A DNA stretch of 64,000 nt from Cutibacterium modestum. Lineage in GTDB: Bacteria > Actinomycetota > Actinomycetes > Propionibacteriales > Propionibacteriaceae. Below, one piece after another: positions 44,676 through 53,503 of this stretch (positions within the stretch are counted from its first letter, which is position 1; each line of letters begins with the position of its first letter). The notes beneath the pieces are model-generated. The model did no database searches and was not told the DNA's origin. It saw nothing but the letters and a program-made list of their open reading frames with translations. The stretch spans positions 496,001 to 560,000 of the forward strand of contig NZ_BJEN01000003.1 of NCBI RefSeq assembly GCF_008326345.1, read 5' to 3'. The position numbers were made by a program, and so were the translations under genes.

Positions 44676-47165
44676 TCAGTGGCGGTTGCGACGGATGGCC
44701 CAGGCCGAGACAGCGACGCCGACGACGATCAGACCGGCAGCGCCCGATTCTGTGGCAGCAGGGTCGGAAACTTTGTCACTACCAGTACGCGGCAAACTGG
44801 CGTGCGATCCGTTACCAGGGGCATCGGGTGCAGTGCTCGTGGTAGTGGTGGCAGTGGGAGCTGCCGGCACGGAGGCATTGCTCGACGGAACCACTGACGC
44901 AGTTTCAGAGGGGGCTACCGATGAGGTTGACGACGGTGGAGTGCTCGGAATGGTCGAGGGGGCCGGGTCGGCCGGAAGGTTGTTGAAAACATCCGTTCCG
45001 AAGGTTCCCAGGCCGGCCTGGGCGGCGAAGCCGAGATGGCCGGCCCCATCGAGACCGGTGGATACAGTGCCGGCTTCAAGCTGACGAGTGTCCTTGCCCT
45101 TGGAAACCTCGAAGAGATCCTCCATGGTGCGCAGCCACGAGAAGTGGTTGTAGTAAGTGTTTGAGATGGTCCCCGGCTTGATGTACGGGGAGATGAGAAC
45201 CGAGCCGGTGGCCCCGCCTCCCGGGGTGGCGTCCTGGGCGTTAAAGGTAGCCAGAGGGGACTGATCATCGGCTAGGTGACCGGGAATTCCAGTCGCCGAC
45301 AGGGTCACTGACGTGACGTTAGCGGTGGTGTTGAGCGGCTTGTCATGGGCATCGACGATGGTGAAGGAAGAACTCGTCACCGCGTCTTTCGGATCAGTGA
45401 TCATCTTCGGTCCTTGGCTAGTGACCTTACCGACGTAGGCGCCCGCAGGAATGCCCTCACCGCTGACCTTGCGACCGAGATCGGTGACAGTGATCTTACC
45501 GATTAGTTTAGACGTACCAGCGGTGTTGGTGACGCCGATCGTCTTGGCCTTAGAATAGCCCCAGCCAGCGCCGGTGTTTTTAGCCCCATGCACGCAGTTG
45601 GACTTGTCGGCGTTGACCAGGTCGGTGTCCTGTGTGCAGGAGGGCGGGCGGGTGATGTAGCCGTTATTACCAGGCCCAGGGAATAGCTGGTTGCCATGCT
45701 CGTCGGTATCGAGGGTTGAATTCGGGCCAGTTGGCTCCCAGTCGACGTCTTTGCCGTTGATGTTCTGGCCAGCAAGGTCGGCCTTGATGTAGTTCTTCGA
45801 CATCGTAGACGGCTTCGGGAAGGTGTTGGCCGCGTACTTCTTGTACCCCTCGTCGAGATTCTTGATGGTCTGTGAGGAGTAGTTGTACAACTCATCTTTG
45901 CGAGCGACATTAGCGACGTCTGACTCGTCGGTCGCGTTATTGAACGACATGTCGGTGAATGGTGGGTTGGCTTCGTCAAAGGTGACGTCGATGAGGCCGC
46001 CGTCCTTAAAGGCTGCTGACTTTTCAATGAGTGGGATGTAGTAGCGCAGCCACAGGTCGGCGGCGTAGAGACCACCGGTGTGGTTTTTCGGCGGGGTGGT
46101 TAGCGGCTTGGAGTAGTCGGGTTTGCCGACAGTGTCGAACAGGCCAGACAGGTTGTTGCCCTTACAGATGGCGTCGTGGGCGTCGGAACAGTTGTTCGGC
46201 GTGATCCAGTTGAAGGACGGTACCTGATCGGCGGGCTTGGCTAAATCGGCGAGAAGTCCGTGCGACGGGTCGTCGGCGTTCGCAATGTGTTTAGAGTCTG
46301 ACGGGGTGCCACCGTCGACCGGCTTGGTTAGGGAGTCTTTGCCGGTGCCGTCATTACCGACAATCGAGTGGAACCACGGGAAAGGGAAATGCTTGGCGAC
46401 GTACTGGTCGTCAGGCTGCGCCCCGGTGAAAGAGGTGATGCCCCTGGCCTTGTCCTCCCTGGTTGGCTTCATAGCTTTAGGGTTCTTATCCGGGGTGTTC
46501 TCCCGGGTGCCCGGGGAACCAGCTAGGCCGTCCTCGCGGCCGGGATGGTTGCGCAAATCCTGGGCATATCCCTTCCAGGTGACCCCAGCGGCATCGAACT
46601 GGTTAAAGAGGGTAGGAATATCCTTAGGGTAGGTACAGCCATTCTTACCGTCGTTGGCGTTTGGGCCGGCGAGGGAAAGGACTTGGCCGTAATTGTCGTC
46701 ACGACCGAACTGCGGGCCAGCGTGACGGTCAATGATAGAAGAGTTCGAGCCGAAGTTAGTATTTGCGACGTCACAGTCGGACTGGAGGTCCATTTCAGCG
46801 GACTGTCCGGAAACCATCGAGGTGTAATTGTCCTGAGAGTAGTGGCCGGTGCCGAAGTAGTGGGGTAGCAGAGCGCCCTGCTTTGGTAGCTCTTTCCACA
46901 GGTAGGAGTTCTGGTTGAGTCCCGAAAACGTAGCGTCGTAGGATTTATTTTCCAAAATGATGAGCCAGACGTGCTTGATCTTGCCGCTGGCAGTATTCGT
47001 CGAGCTGACGGTGGTGTGTTTCTTCGGGATGCTGGACGCGTCAAAGGTGGGCTTGCTGTTGGGCTGAGCATGGCTTACGAGGGGTGCGGCGAACCCACAA
47101 ACAGCCATGCCGGCGGCAACTGACGCGCTCACCAAACGGGTAAGGCGAGGATGCGATGTGTGCAT
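44676..47165 (-). CDS. LPXTG-anchored phosphoesterase (phospholipase C/acid phosphatase-like)
   Basis: An 829-aa surface protein. A signal peptide (1-33, ending VSHAQ) is followed by a PF04185-type phosphoesterase domain starting KIKHVWLIILENKSYDATFSG, with HYSQDNYTSMVSGQ, DVTFDEANPPFTDM and YNHFSWLRTMEDLFEV. About 80 residues (from roughly 520, AKTIGVTNTAGTSKLIGKIT) are an insert rich in Val, Thr and Gly not seen in simple members. A Pro/Ser/Thr wall-spanning stretch precedes the sorting signal LPRTG (791-795), a hydrophobic helix and a basic tail RRNRH. Sortase would link it to peptidoglycan. Relatives hydrolyse phospholipids or phosphomonoesters; the substrate here is open. Confidence 0.88.
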   Translation of the reverse strand: MHTSHPRLTRLVSASVAAGMAVCGFAAPLVSHAQPNSKPTFDASSIPKKHTTVSSTNTASGKIKHVWLIILENKSYDATFSGLNQNSYLWKELPKQGALLPHYFGTGHYSQDNYTSMVSGQSAEMDLQSDCDVANTNFGSNSSIIDRHAGPQFGRDDNYGQVLSLAGPNANDGKNGCTYPKDIPTLFNQFDAAGVTWKGYAQDLRNHPGREDGLAGSPGTRENTPDKNPKAMKPTREDKARGITSFTGAQPDDQYVAKHFPFPWFHSIVGNDGTGKDSLTKPVDGGTPSDSKHIANADDPSHGLLADLAKPADQVPSFNWITPNNCSDAHDAICKGNNLSGLFDTVGKPDYSKPLTTPPKNHTGGLYAADLWLRYYIPLIEKSAAFKDGGLIDVTFDEANPPFTDMSFNNATDESDVANVARKDELYNYSSQTIKNLDEGYKKYAANTFPKPSTMSKNYIKADLAGQNINGKDVDWEPTGPNSTLDTDEHGNQLFPGPGNNGYITRPPSCTQDTDLVNADKSNCVHGAKNTGAGWGYSKAKTIGVTNTAGTSKLIGKITVTDLGRKVSGEGIPAGAYVGKVTSQGPKMITDPKDAVTSSSFTIVDAHDKPLNTTANVTSVTLSATGIPGHLADDQSPLATFNAQDATPGGGATGSVLISPYIKPGTISNTYYNHFSWLRTMEDLFEVSKGKDTRQLEAGTVSTGLDGAGHLGFAAQAGLGTFGTDVFNNLPADPAPSTIPSTPPSSTSSVAPSETASVVPSSNASVPAAPTATTTTSTAPDAPGNGSHASLPRTGSDKVSDPAATESGAAGLIVVGVAVSAWAIRRNRH

Positions 47166-47218
47166 GACACTGGTCTACCGATGGCAGTCGGAGGCTGGGA
47201 GAGTAGCTGGTTAATGGT

Positions 47219-48229
47219 ATGAGAATTGCTGATGAATTGTGTGGTGGTGTGACAGTGACGACGATGACGGCGCTCGGACGGCAGGCCCTCGCAGTAACCG
47301 CCAGATGGCTTCGTGACGACGGCTGTAGTGGTAAGAGACATCGATCGAACACCCTAGTGGTGCCCTGGTTCTCCTGTCAGACGATGATCACTCCATGGCA
47401 GTTAGAGGGGTACCGGGTGCACCGGCTGCCGGTCGACGACGACTTCCAGCTCGACGCGGATGCTCTTGCCGATGCCGTCGCCGCCTGCCGACAGCACGGT
47501 GAACACCCGACAGTGTTGACCAGCGAAACATTCGGAATCCAGCCAGGCGCGAAGCTCATCGAGGTGCTAGAACAGGCCTGTCATGACGGTGTGTCGGTCG
47601 TCGTCGATCGCACTCATTCTTTTCTCGGTCCGTCGTTTACCCCTGCTGACATCGAAGTGGTCAGTACTCGCAAGCTTCTTCCCCTGACCGAGGTGGCATG
47701 GGTAGACGCAAACGAGGACCTCTCGCGGTTTGTTGGGAGGCGAGGCGACAAGGACGAGCTTCTTACGGCGGCCCGTCGTCGGTTTTTGAAGCATCGGGGC
47801 CTTGACACCTTTGAAGAAACCGAAGACCTGGCCGACGACTGCTGGGCTCCCGTTCCTCCCGACGACAACGCCCGTGCTGAGTTTGAAAGGTTTAACCTTG
47901 CTGAGTTCGCTCGCCGGGTGGGGCAGACCCGCGATGCTCTTTTAAGAGGCTTGGATGCGACCAGGGTCGTCAATCCCGCGGCCTGCTGTGCGATGGTGCT
48001 TCGTCACCCGGGCGCCGATGAGCTGGCAGACCGGCTGCGTAGAGTTGGCGTGGTCGGGTCATTGCATTGGGATCGGCCACAGCATCTGGACGTCGATTGG
48101 CCCGAGGACCTCGTCAGTTTGCCCGCGGTGATGGATGAAACAACGATTGATCGGGTTATTGACCTCGTCACGACGGTGGTCGAGGGAACGCGAGTCTCGT
48201 GGAAAAATGGTGACCTGTTGAGGTCGTGA
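47219..48229 (+). CDS. PLP-dependent aminotransferase-fold protein of unknown specificity
   Basis: A 336-aa protein that looks like a divergent DegT/aspartate-aminotransferase-fold enzyme. An Asp expected to bind the pyridine nitrogen is in [11 protein letters not shown] (Asp130), and a Lys that could form the internal aldimine is in [13 protein letters not shown] (Lys152). The preceding [20 protein letters not shown] fits a beta-alpha unit. The N-terminal 60 residues are short compared with typical members. Specificity is unknown. No Shine-Dalgarno sequence precedes the ATG. folD begins 14 nt downstream. The divergent neighbour is the surface phosphoesterase. Confidence 0.65.
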   Translation: MRIADELCGGVTVTTMTALGRQALAVTARWLRDDGCSGKRHRSNTLVVPWFSCQTMITPWQLEGYRVHRLPVDDDFQLDADALADAVAACRQHGEHPTVLTSETFGIQPGAKLIEVLEQACHDGVSVVVDRTHSFLGPSFTPADIEVVSTRKLLPLTEVAWVDANEDLSRFVGRRGDKDELLTAARRRFLKHRGLDTFEETEDLADDCWAPVPPDDNARAEFERFNLAEFARRVGQTRDALLRGLDATRVVNPAACCAMVLRHPGADELADRLRRVGVVGSLHWDRPQHLDVDWPEDLVSLPAVMDETTIDRVIDLVTTVVEGTRVSWKNGDLLRS

Positions 48230-48243
48230 CACAAGGAGGATCC

Positions 48244-49107
48244 ATGACCGCCCAGAAACTCGACGGCAAGGCCACTGCCGCCGCGATCAAGTCCGAGCTA
48301 GCCGAACGTGTAGCAGCCCTGCGCGGTAAGGGCGTCGTACCGGGACTGGGCACCGTGCTCGTCGGGGACGACCCGGCCTCGCACCAATACGTCGCTGGCA
48401 AGCATCGCGACTGTGCGCAGGTGGGTATTGAATCGATTCGTGTTGACTTGCCTGCCGACGTCACCGAGGAGGACCTCGCCCAGGAGATCCGTGGACTCAA
48501 TGCCAACCCACATTGCACCGGTTACATCGTCCAGCTACCGCTGCCACGCCATATCGACACTAATTGGGCGCTTAACCTCATCGACCCTGACAAGGACGCC
48601 GACGGCTTGACGCCAGCATCACTAGGGCGTCTTGTCCTCAACGAGCCGGCCCCGCTGCCGTGTACCCCGCGTGGCATTGTTGAGCTGCTGACCCGCCATG
48701 GCATCGAGCTGCCGGGTGCCAACGTCTGCGTGGTCGGACGCGGTACGACGGTGGGCCGCCCGCTTGGGCTGCTGCTGACCCGTCGTTCCGCGAACTGCAC
48801 CGTCACCCTGTGTCACACCGGTACCCGTAACCTCGCCGGGCACACCAGTCAGGCCGACATCATCATCGGTGCCGCTGGGTCTCCGGGCCTTATTGATGCC
48901 AGCATGATTCGTGACGGGGCCATCCTTGTTGACGTCGGTGTATCACGGTCTGCCGAGGGGAAGATCCAGGGCGACTTTGCTGCCGACGTGTGGGAAAAGG
49001 CCGCGTGGGTCTCGCCAAACCCCGGCGGCGTTGGCCCGATGACTCGCGCCATGTTGCTGTCCAATGTGGTAGACCGGGCTGAGCAGCTCGCTGCGGATCC
49101 TTCATGA
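48244..49107 (+). CDS. folD: Methylene-THF dehydrogenase / methenyl-THF cyclohydrolase
   Basis: A 287-aa FolD. Signatures [22 protein letters not shown] with the catalytic Lys, [10 protein letters not shown], and the NADP-binding [19 protein letters not shown] are clear, as is [14 protein letters not shown] at the C-terminus. It interconverts methylene-THF and 10-formyl-THF, feeding purN, purH and purU elsewhere in this window. AAGGAGG lies 5 nt upstream of the ATG. Its stop overlaps the DUF3017 gene start. Confidence 0.96.
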   Translation: MTAQKLDGKATAAAIKSELAERVAALRGKGVVPGLGTVLVGDDPASHQYVAGKHRDCAQVGIESIRVDLPADVTEEDLAQEIRGLNANPHCTGYIVQLPLPRHIDTNWALNLIDPDKDADGLTPASLGRLVLNEPAPLPCTPRGIVELLTRHGIELPGANVCVVGRGTTVGRPLGLLLTRRSANCTVTLCHTGTRNLAGHTSQADIIIGAAGSPGLIDASMIRDGAILVDVGVSRSAEGKIQGDFAADVWEKAAWVSPNPGGVGPMTRAMLLSNVVDRAEQLAADPS

Positions 49108-49442
49108 GACAACCGAGCTACGCCGCTAAGGCGCCCGCCAGCACCGCCACTCGACATGCCCGACGGAGCGAGCGCTGCGCTGAATCGAAGGAGCATCTCC
49201 AATCTTGGTGGGCGCTCGCGGTCTGCTTGCTCGGGGTTGCTGCTTCGGCAATCGTTATGAGCACTGGGCACTGGCGTCGTGGCGCGATGGTCTTCGCGGC
49301 ATCGGTGCTCATGGCAGGGGTTTTGCGGGTAGTACTGCCCGATCAACTGGCCGGGCTGTTGGCGGTCCGGGCGCGATGGATCGATGCGGTGCTTCTGCTA
49401 GGACTAGGGACAGTGATGGTTGTCGTCATCCTCACGAGGTGA
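49104..49442 (+). CDS. DUF3017-family membrane protein
   Basis: A 112-aa protein with three hydrophobic segments: [39 protein letters not shown] and [20 protein letters not shown] basic N-terminus of 34 residues precedes them. The RxLLP-like turn ([17 protein letters not shown]) is typical of DUF3017, which sits directly behind folD in many actinobacteria. Function is unknown. It starts inside the folD stop codon (ATGA), so it is coupled to it. Confidence 0.85.
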   Translation: MRQPSYAAKAPASTATRHARRSERCAESKEHLQSWWALAVCLLGVAASAIVMSTGHWRRGAMVFAASVLMAGVLRVVLPDQLAGLLAVRARWIDAVLLLGLGTVMVVVILTR

Positions 49443-49470
49443 CGTCACCCCACCTACCACAACGTACCTG

Positions 49471-49521
49471 CGCCCTTGTCTCACCGGCGCCACTATTTTT
49501 GGTGCAGGTGAGACAAAGGCG
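49471..49521. terminator. long imperfect hairpin between DUF3017 gene and the convergent dehydrogenase gene
   Basis: CGCCCTTGTCTCACC and GGTGAGACAAAGGCG pair with one mismatch, 14 of 15 positions, around a 21-nt loop. It lies between convergent genes, so it could terminate both. Confidence 0.65.
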
Positions 49522-49551
49522 CAAGTATCTGTGGTCGTGTTGACACGTGGC

Positions 49552-50895
49552 TCAACGTGCGTCAAGGACGCAACGCCTCCGACGAGCGAAGCTGCGAGGC
49601 GAGGTCAGCCCTTCACCGGTGGGGCCAGCGATGGTGAAGGTGGCGAACCCCTCCCCATTGATCCCAATGCCAGCGAAAGATGGCCCATTCTTGACGAAGA
49701 TCGTCGTCTGGATGCGTCGGGCCATGAGGTCCAATCGCGAAACATCCTTGGAGTGCATGATTGCAGTGTGACGGTTGCCATGTTCCAGCTCGACGGCCAA
49801 ATCGATCGCGGTGAGGTAATCGGTGACGGGGACCACCGGCACCACTGGCATGAGCATCTCGACCTGCACGAACGGATCCGACGGGTCAGTAACCATCGTC
49901 ACTAAGCGGGTGCCCTGGTTAGGCTTAATTCCCGCAGCCCGCAGGATTTTCTGGGCGTCCTGGCCAACCCATGCGGTATTCGGTCGAACGCCAGACGGGT
50001 CGAGCAGTAAGGACCGCAGCTTGGCGAGCTCTTCGGGATCGCTGACGACCTGAGCGCCATTGACCCTCATGGCTGTCATGAGCTGGGGCAGCACTTCGGC
50101 GACGACAATAACTTCCTTCTCGGCGGTGCACGGCAGATTGTTATCGAAGCTGGCCCCCTGGACGATGTCGCTGGCGGCCTTAGCCACATCAGCGGTCTCA
50201 TCGACGACAGCAGGAGGGTTGCCTGACCCGGCCCCGATCGCTTTCTTGCCGCTCGACAGCACCATGTTGACGATTTGCGGGCCACCGGTTGCTACGAGCA
50301 TCGTGATGTCGGGGTGATTGATGAGAGCCGTGGTGGTGGCCGGAGTTGGCTCGGCGATGAGAGTGATGAGGTTTTCGGGAGCTCCTGCCTCGATCATCGC
50401 GCGATTGAGAACGTCAACGAGCCATGCGCTCAGACGACGAGCTCGCGGGTGAGGGCTGAAGACGACAGTATTGCCGGCAGACAACATCCCGACGGTGTTG
50501 CAGATGATCGTCTCAGTGGGATTCGTCGTCGGCGTGATGGCGCCAATGACCCCATAGGGGGAGTACTCGAGGGTGGTCAAGCCATCGTCACCTTGATGTG
50601 CCTCCATGACGAGATCCTCGACACCAGGGGTGCGGGTTGCCGCATAGAGATTCTTGAGAACCTTGTGATGGGCATTGCCCATCCTGGTCTCCTCGACGGC
50701 AGCTGTAGCCATGTATTCCAGACGCTCCTGCTGGCTGGCTGCCTCACGCACGGCCTTGATGAAGGTACGGCGCTGCGCCAAGAAGCAGTCAGAGAAGGCA
50801 AGAAACGCCTCGCGGGCGGCGGCTACTGCGGCGTCAACGTCGCAGAACACTCCGGAGAGGTGGGTGCTAGTGACAGGGACTGCGGTGGTGGTCAT
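49552..50895 (-). CDS. CoA-acylating aldehyde dehydrogenase (EutE/PduP-like)
   Basis: A 447-aa protein. The nucleophile Cys256 is in SFDNNLPCTAEKEVIVV. The substrate/NAD motif TPTTNPTETIICNTVGML and GAGSGNPPAVVDETADVAKA match EutE/PduP and the aldehyde half of AdhE. It would convert aldehyde plus CoA to acyl-CoA, or the reverse. The N-terminus begins close to the catalytic domain and lacks the amphipathic encapsulation peptide of microcompartment PduP, and no shell or diol/ethanolamine genes are nearby. AAGGAG lies 10 nt upstream of the ATG. It is an isolated gene. Confidence 0.85.
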   Translation of the reverse strand: MTTTAVPVTSTHLSGVFCDVDAAVAAAREAFLAFSDCFLAQRRTFIKAVREAASQQERLEYMATAAVEETRMGNAHHKVLKNLYAATRTPGVEDLVMEAHQGDDGLTTLEYSPYGVIGAITPTTNPTETIICNTVGMLSAGNTVVFSPHPRARRLSAWLVDVLNRAMIEAGAPENLITLIAEPTPATTTALINHPDITMLVATGGPQIVNMVLSSGKKAIGAGSGNPPAVVDETADVAKAASDIVQGASFDNNLPCTAEKEVIVVAEVLPQLMTAMRVNGAQVVSDPEELAKLRSLLLDPSGVRPNTAWVGQDAQKILRAAGIKPNQGTRLVTMVTDPSDPFVQVEMLMPVVPVVPVTDYLTAIDLAVELEHGNRHTAIMHSKDVSRLDLMARRIQTTIFVKNGPSFAGIGINGEGFATFTIAGPTGEGLTSPRSFARRRRCVLDAR

Positions 50896-51277
50896 GGCTG
50901 CTGGCTCCTTCAGGCGTGGAGTCCTGGGCAGATCCGCCTTCTTGCGGTGGACATCAGGACATCTGATGCATTGACCATAGGAATGGCCATAATCATTCGT
51001 CTAGAGCAAAAACGAGAACGGGTCCGAGGTGCAGTTGAGACAGGCCTGAGCTTGCACTAATGCGCATTTCAACGAGTGCCTTAATTGTGGCATTTTCCAC
51101 TGCGTGCCAAGAGCTTAAAAAGAGATTCAAACCTTTTTATATAGCAGGATGATAGGCATTGTCGTCGATGAAGCTAGGAGCATGGTGCCTTGCACGTTTG
51201 TGCACAAGTGTGGTGCATCTTTCTCGACGCTCGATCACGGACCGCAAAGGTGACGTTTCACGCCACGACGTACAAAG
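50896..51277. other. 382-nt intergenic stretch upstream of the dehydrogenase gene
   Basis: No gene is supported. The part near 51110-51150 is AT-rich (TTTTTATATAGC) and could hold a promoter for the minus-strand dehydrogenase gene. TTGTGCACAA at 51198-51207 is a short palindrome. Open frames here are short and without ribosome binding sites. Confidence 0.5.
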
Positions 51278-51307
51278 CGGGCCCGGAAACTGCCGTCTCC
51301 GGGCCCG
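51278..51307 (-). terminator. terminator after mdh
   Basis: CGGGCCCGGA and TCCGGGCCCG form a perfect 10-bp stem with a 10-nt loop, just past the mdh stop codon. Confidence 0.8.
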
Positions 51308-51322
51308 TCTGGTTCAGGTCAA

Positions 51323-52306
51323 TCAGATAAGGCCGAGCTCCCTGACGGCGTCACGCTCATCGGCGAGCTCCTTGGCGGAGGCGTCGATCTTGGCGCGCGA
51401 GAAGTCGTCGATCTCGAGGCCCTGAACGATCTCAACCTTGCCATCGGTGACGGTCACCGGGAAGGAGGAGATGAGGCCTTCGGCCACTCCGTAGGAGCCG
51501 TCGGACGGGATCGCCATGGACACCCAGTCACCCTTGGGGGTGGTGCTCATCCAGTCGCGCATGCATTCGACGGTGGCGTTGGCAGCCGAGGCAGCTGAGG
51601 AGGCACCGCGAGCGTCAATGATGGCAGCGCCACGCTTGGCGACGGTCGGGATGAACTCGTTCTCGATCCAAGCTTTGTCCACTAGGTCGGTGGCCTTCTG
51701 GCCAGCGACCTCGGCGTGAAAGGCGTCAGGGTACTGGGTGGAGGAGTGGTTGCCCCAGATGGTCATGTGACGCACGTCGTTGACAGTCTTGCCGGTTTTG
51801 CGGGCAAGCTGCGTCTTGGCGCGGTTGTGATCCAAGCGGGTCAGGGCAGCGAAGTGGTTGTTCGGGATGTCGACCGCGTTGGTAGCGGCGATGAGGGCGT
51901 TGGTGTTGGCGGGGTTACCGGTGACGAGAACGCGGACGTCGTCGGCAGCGACGTCGTTGAGGGCCTTGCCCTGGTCGGTAAAAATGGCACCGTTTTTGGT
52001 GAGCAGGTCGGAACGTTCCATACCAGCCTTGCGAGGCATGGCGCCGACGAGGAAGGCGGCGTTAACTCCGTCAAAGACCTTCTTTGGATCATCGCCGATC
52101 TCGATGTTCACGAGGTTACCGAAGGCGCAGTCGTCAAGCTCCATCACGACGCCCTCCAGGGCCTTGAGGGCCGGGGTGATCTCGAGAAGGCGAAGCTCGA
52201 TAGGAGTGTCTCCGAGTAGCGAACCGGAGGCAATGCGGAACAACAGGCTGTAACAAATTTGGCCAGCAGCTCCGGTGACGGCAATCTTGACTGGGGTCTG
52301 GGTCAT
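51323..52306 (-). CDS. mdh: Malate dehydrogenase
   Basis: A 327-aa NAD-dependent malate dehydrogenase. The dinucleotide fold starts [21 protein letters not shown]. The substrate Arg and Asp-His pairs appear in [33 protein letters not shown] and [13 protein letters not shown]. It belongs to the 330-aa group common in actinobacteria. The ATG at 52306 has AAGGAGAG 6 nt upstream; the frame runs 10 codons further but with no ribosome binding site. It oxidises malate to oxaloacetate, and the reverse reaction is on the route to propionate. Confidence 0.96.
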   Translation of the reverse strand: MTQTPVKIAVTGAAGQICYSLLFRIASGSLLGDTPIELRLLEITPALKALEGVVMELDDCAFGNLVNIEIGDDPKKVFDGVNAAFLVGAMPRKAGMERSDLLTKNGAIFTDQGKALNDVAADDVRVLVTGNPANTNALIAATNAVDIPNNHFAALTRLDHNRAKTQLARKTGKTVNDVRHMTIWGNHSSTQYPDAFHAEVAGQKATDLVDKAWIENEFIPTVAKRGAAIIDARGASSAASAANATVECMRDWMSTTPKGDWVSMAIPSDGSYGVAEGLISSFPVTVTDGKVEIVQGLEIDDFSRAKIDASAKELADERDAVRELGLI

Positions 52307-52455
52307 GGATCTCTCCTTGAAAGTCCTCGATGACACTTGGCTATTTCAAAGCCTACTCGCGGCGGCGACGCGAGGTCGGCCGGGGGAGTCATTCACATCA
52401 GGCGCTGCGTAACCGATTGGGCGACGGACCTAATCGGGGGCGTCAGGAGGTTCCG

Positions 52456-53307
52456 CTATCGCAAGACGACAGTGCGCCTTCCATCCAGAAAGGTGCGGTG
52501 CTCAGCGAACAGACGGACGGCCTCGTCAAGAGTTGCCGACTCGGTGTCCTGTCCAACGGCGGTGAGTTGAGCCACCGTCTGAGAATGGTCGACCCGTTGC
52601 ACCCGCTGCTCGATAATGGGGCCCTCGTCAAGGTCGACGGTGACGAAGTGAGTTGTCGCGCCAATGAGCTTGACTCCGCGTGAATGAGCCTGACGATACG
52701 GGTTGGCGCCCTTGAAACCAGGCAGGAAGGAATGGTGAATGTTGATGCACCGTCCTGACAGCTGTTCGCACAGCTCAGGGGAAAGGATCTGCATATACCG
52801 AGCTAATACGACGAGCTCGACGTCAAGGTCGCTGACGGTGTGCAGTACCTCCTGCTCAAAGGAGGCTTTGGATTCGCGGTTGACCTTCTGCCACCGGAAC
52901 GGAACCTCATAAAAGGCTACCAAGTCGGCGAGGTCAGGATGATTTGCCATTACCTGGACGACGTCGATCGGCAGCCGACCAGCGTCGCGGTTAAACAGCA
53001 AGTGGGACAGACAATGGGGTGCCTTAGAAGCCAAGATGAGGGTACGGACGGGACGTCCCAATACGTCGACGTGGAACGTTGCGTCGTACTTTCCGGCGAG
53101 CTCACTGACGGCGGACTCGAGGTCGGCGCGGCTACTCACGGACTCGACTTGCAACCGGATGAAGAAGTTTCCGGTGTCGGTGCTGGTGAATTGCTGGCAC
53201 TCCGTGAGGTTTCCGCCCACGTGGGCACACGCCCCGGTAACGGCGTGGACGAGTCCGGGACGATCCGCACTGGTCCAGGTGACGACGAGCTCGTGGGGTT
53301 CCGACAT
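52456..53307 (-). CDS. purU: Formyltetrahydrofolate deformylase
   Basis: A 283-aa PurU. The N-terminal ACT domain (about 1-85) begins HELVVTWTSADRPGLVHAVTG. The hydrolase domain resembles PurN: HCLSHLLFNRDAGRLPIDVV, INIHHSFLPGFKGANPYRQA with catalytic Asn/His and TVDLDEGPIIEQ with the Asp. It splits 10-formyl-THF into formate and THF, balancing one-carbon pools and supplying formate. The gene is divergent from icd across a region with a strong hairpin. It is on the same strand as mdh, with a 149-nt gap. Confidence 0.95.
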   Translation of the reverse strand: MSEPHELVVTWTSADRPGLVHAVTGACAHVGGNLTECQQFTSTDTGNFFIRLQVESVSSRADLESAVSELAGKYDATFHVDVLGRPVRTLILASKAPHCLSHLLFNRDAGRLPIDVVQVMANHPDLADLVAFYEVPFRWQKVNRESKASFEQEVLHTVSDLDVELVVLARYMQILSPELCEQLSGRCINIHHSFLPGFKGANPYRQAHSRGVKLIGATTHFVTVDLDEGPIIEQRVQRVDHSQTVAQLTAVGQDTESATLDEAVRLFAEHRTFLDGRRTVVLR

Positions 53308-53384
53308 GATCGGTACGGTAGTCGGCCTCGCCGCATCGGGGGGCGAGATCTCGCGAATCGGATTGCGGCAATCCGGTGTCCTGC

Positions 53385-53418
53385 GGTGTTCCTTTCTGGT
53401 GAGTCAGAAAGGAACACC
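53385..53418. promoter_or_regulatory. 14-bp perfect inverted repeat between divergent purU and icd
   Basis: GGTGTTCCTTTCTG and CAGAAAGGAACACC flank a 6-nt spacer. Because both genes start away from it, a terminator role makes little sense; an operator or an RNA structure in one 5' leader is more likely. Confidence 0.55.
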
Positions 53419-53503
53419 TTCTCCACTATCCTAAATACGAAGTGCCGCTAGAAGCCCTGTCGGGTTGCCCTGCGGCGTTCCCCTCGACCACAGGAGTTCG
53501 TGC

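Noticed and set aside
49471-49521. Transposon end (inverted repeat) between DUF3017 and the dehydrogenase gene
   Set aside because: The arms are close together with a 21-nt loop and lie between convergent genes, so a terminator is simpler. No target duplication was seen.
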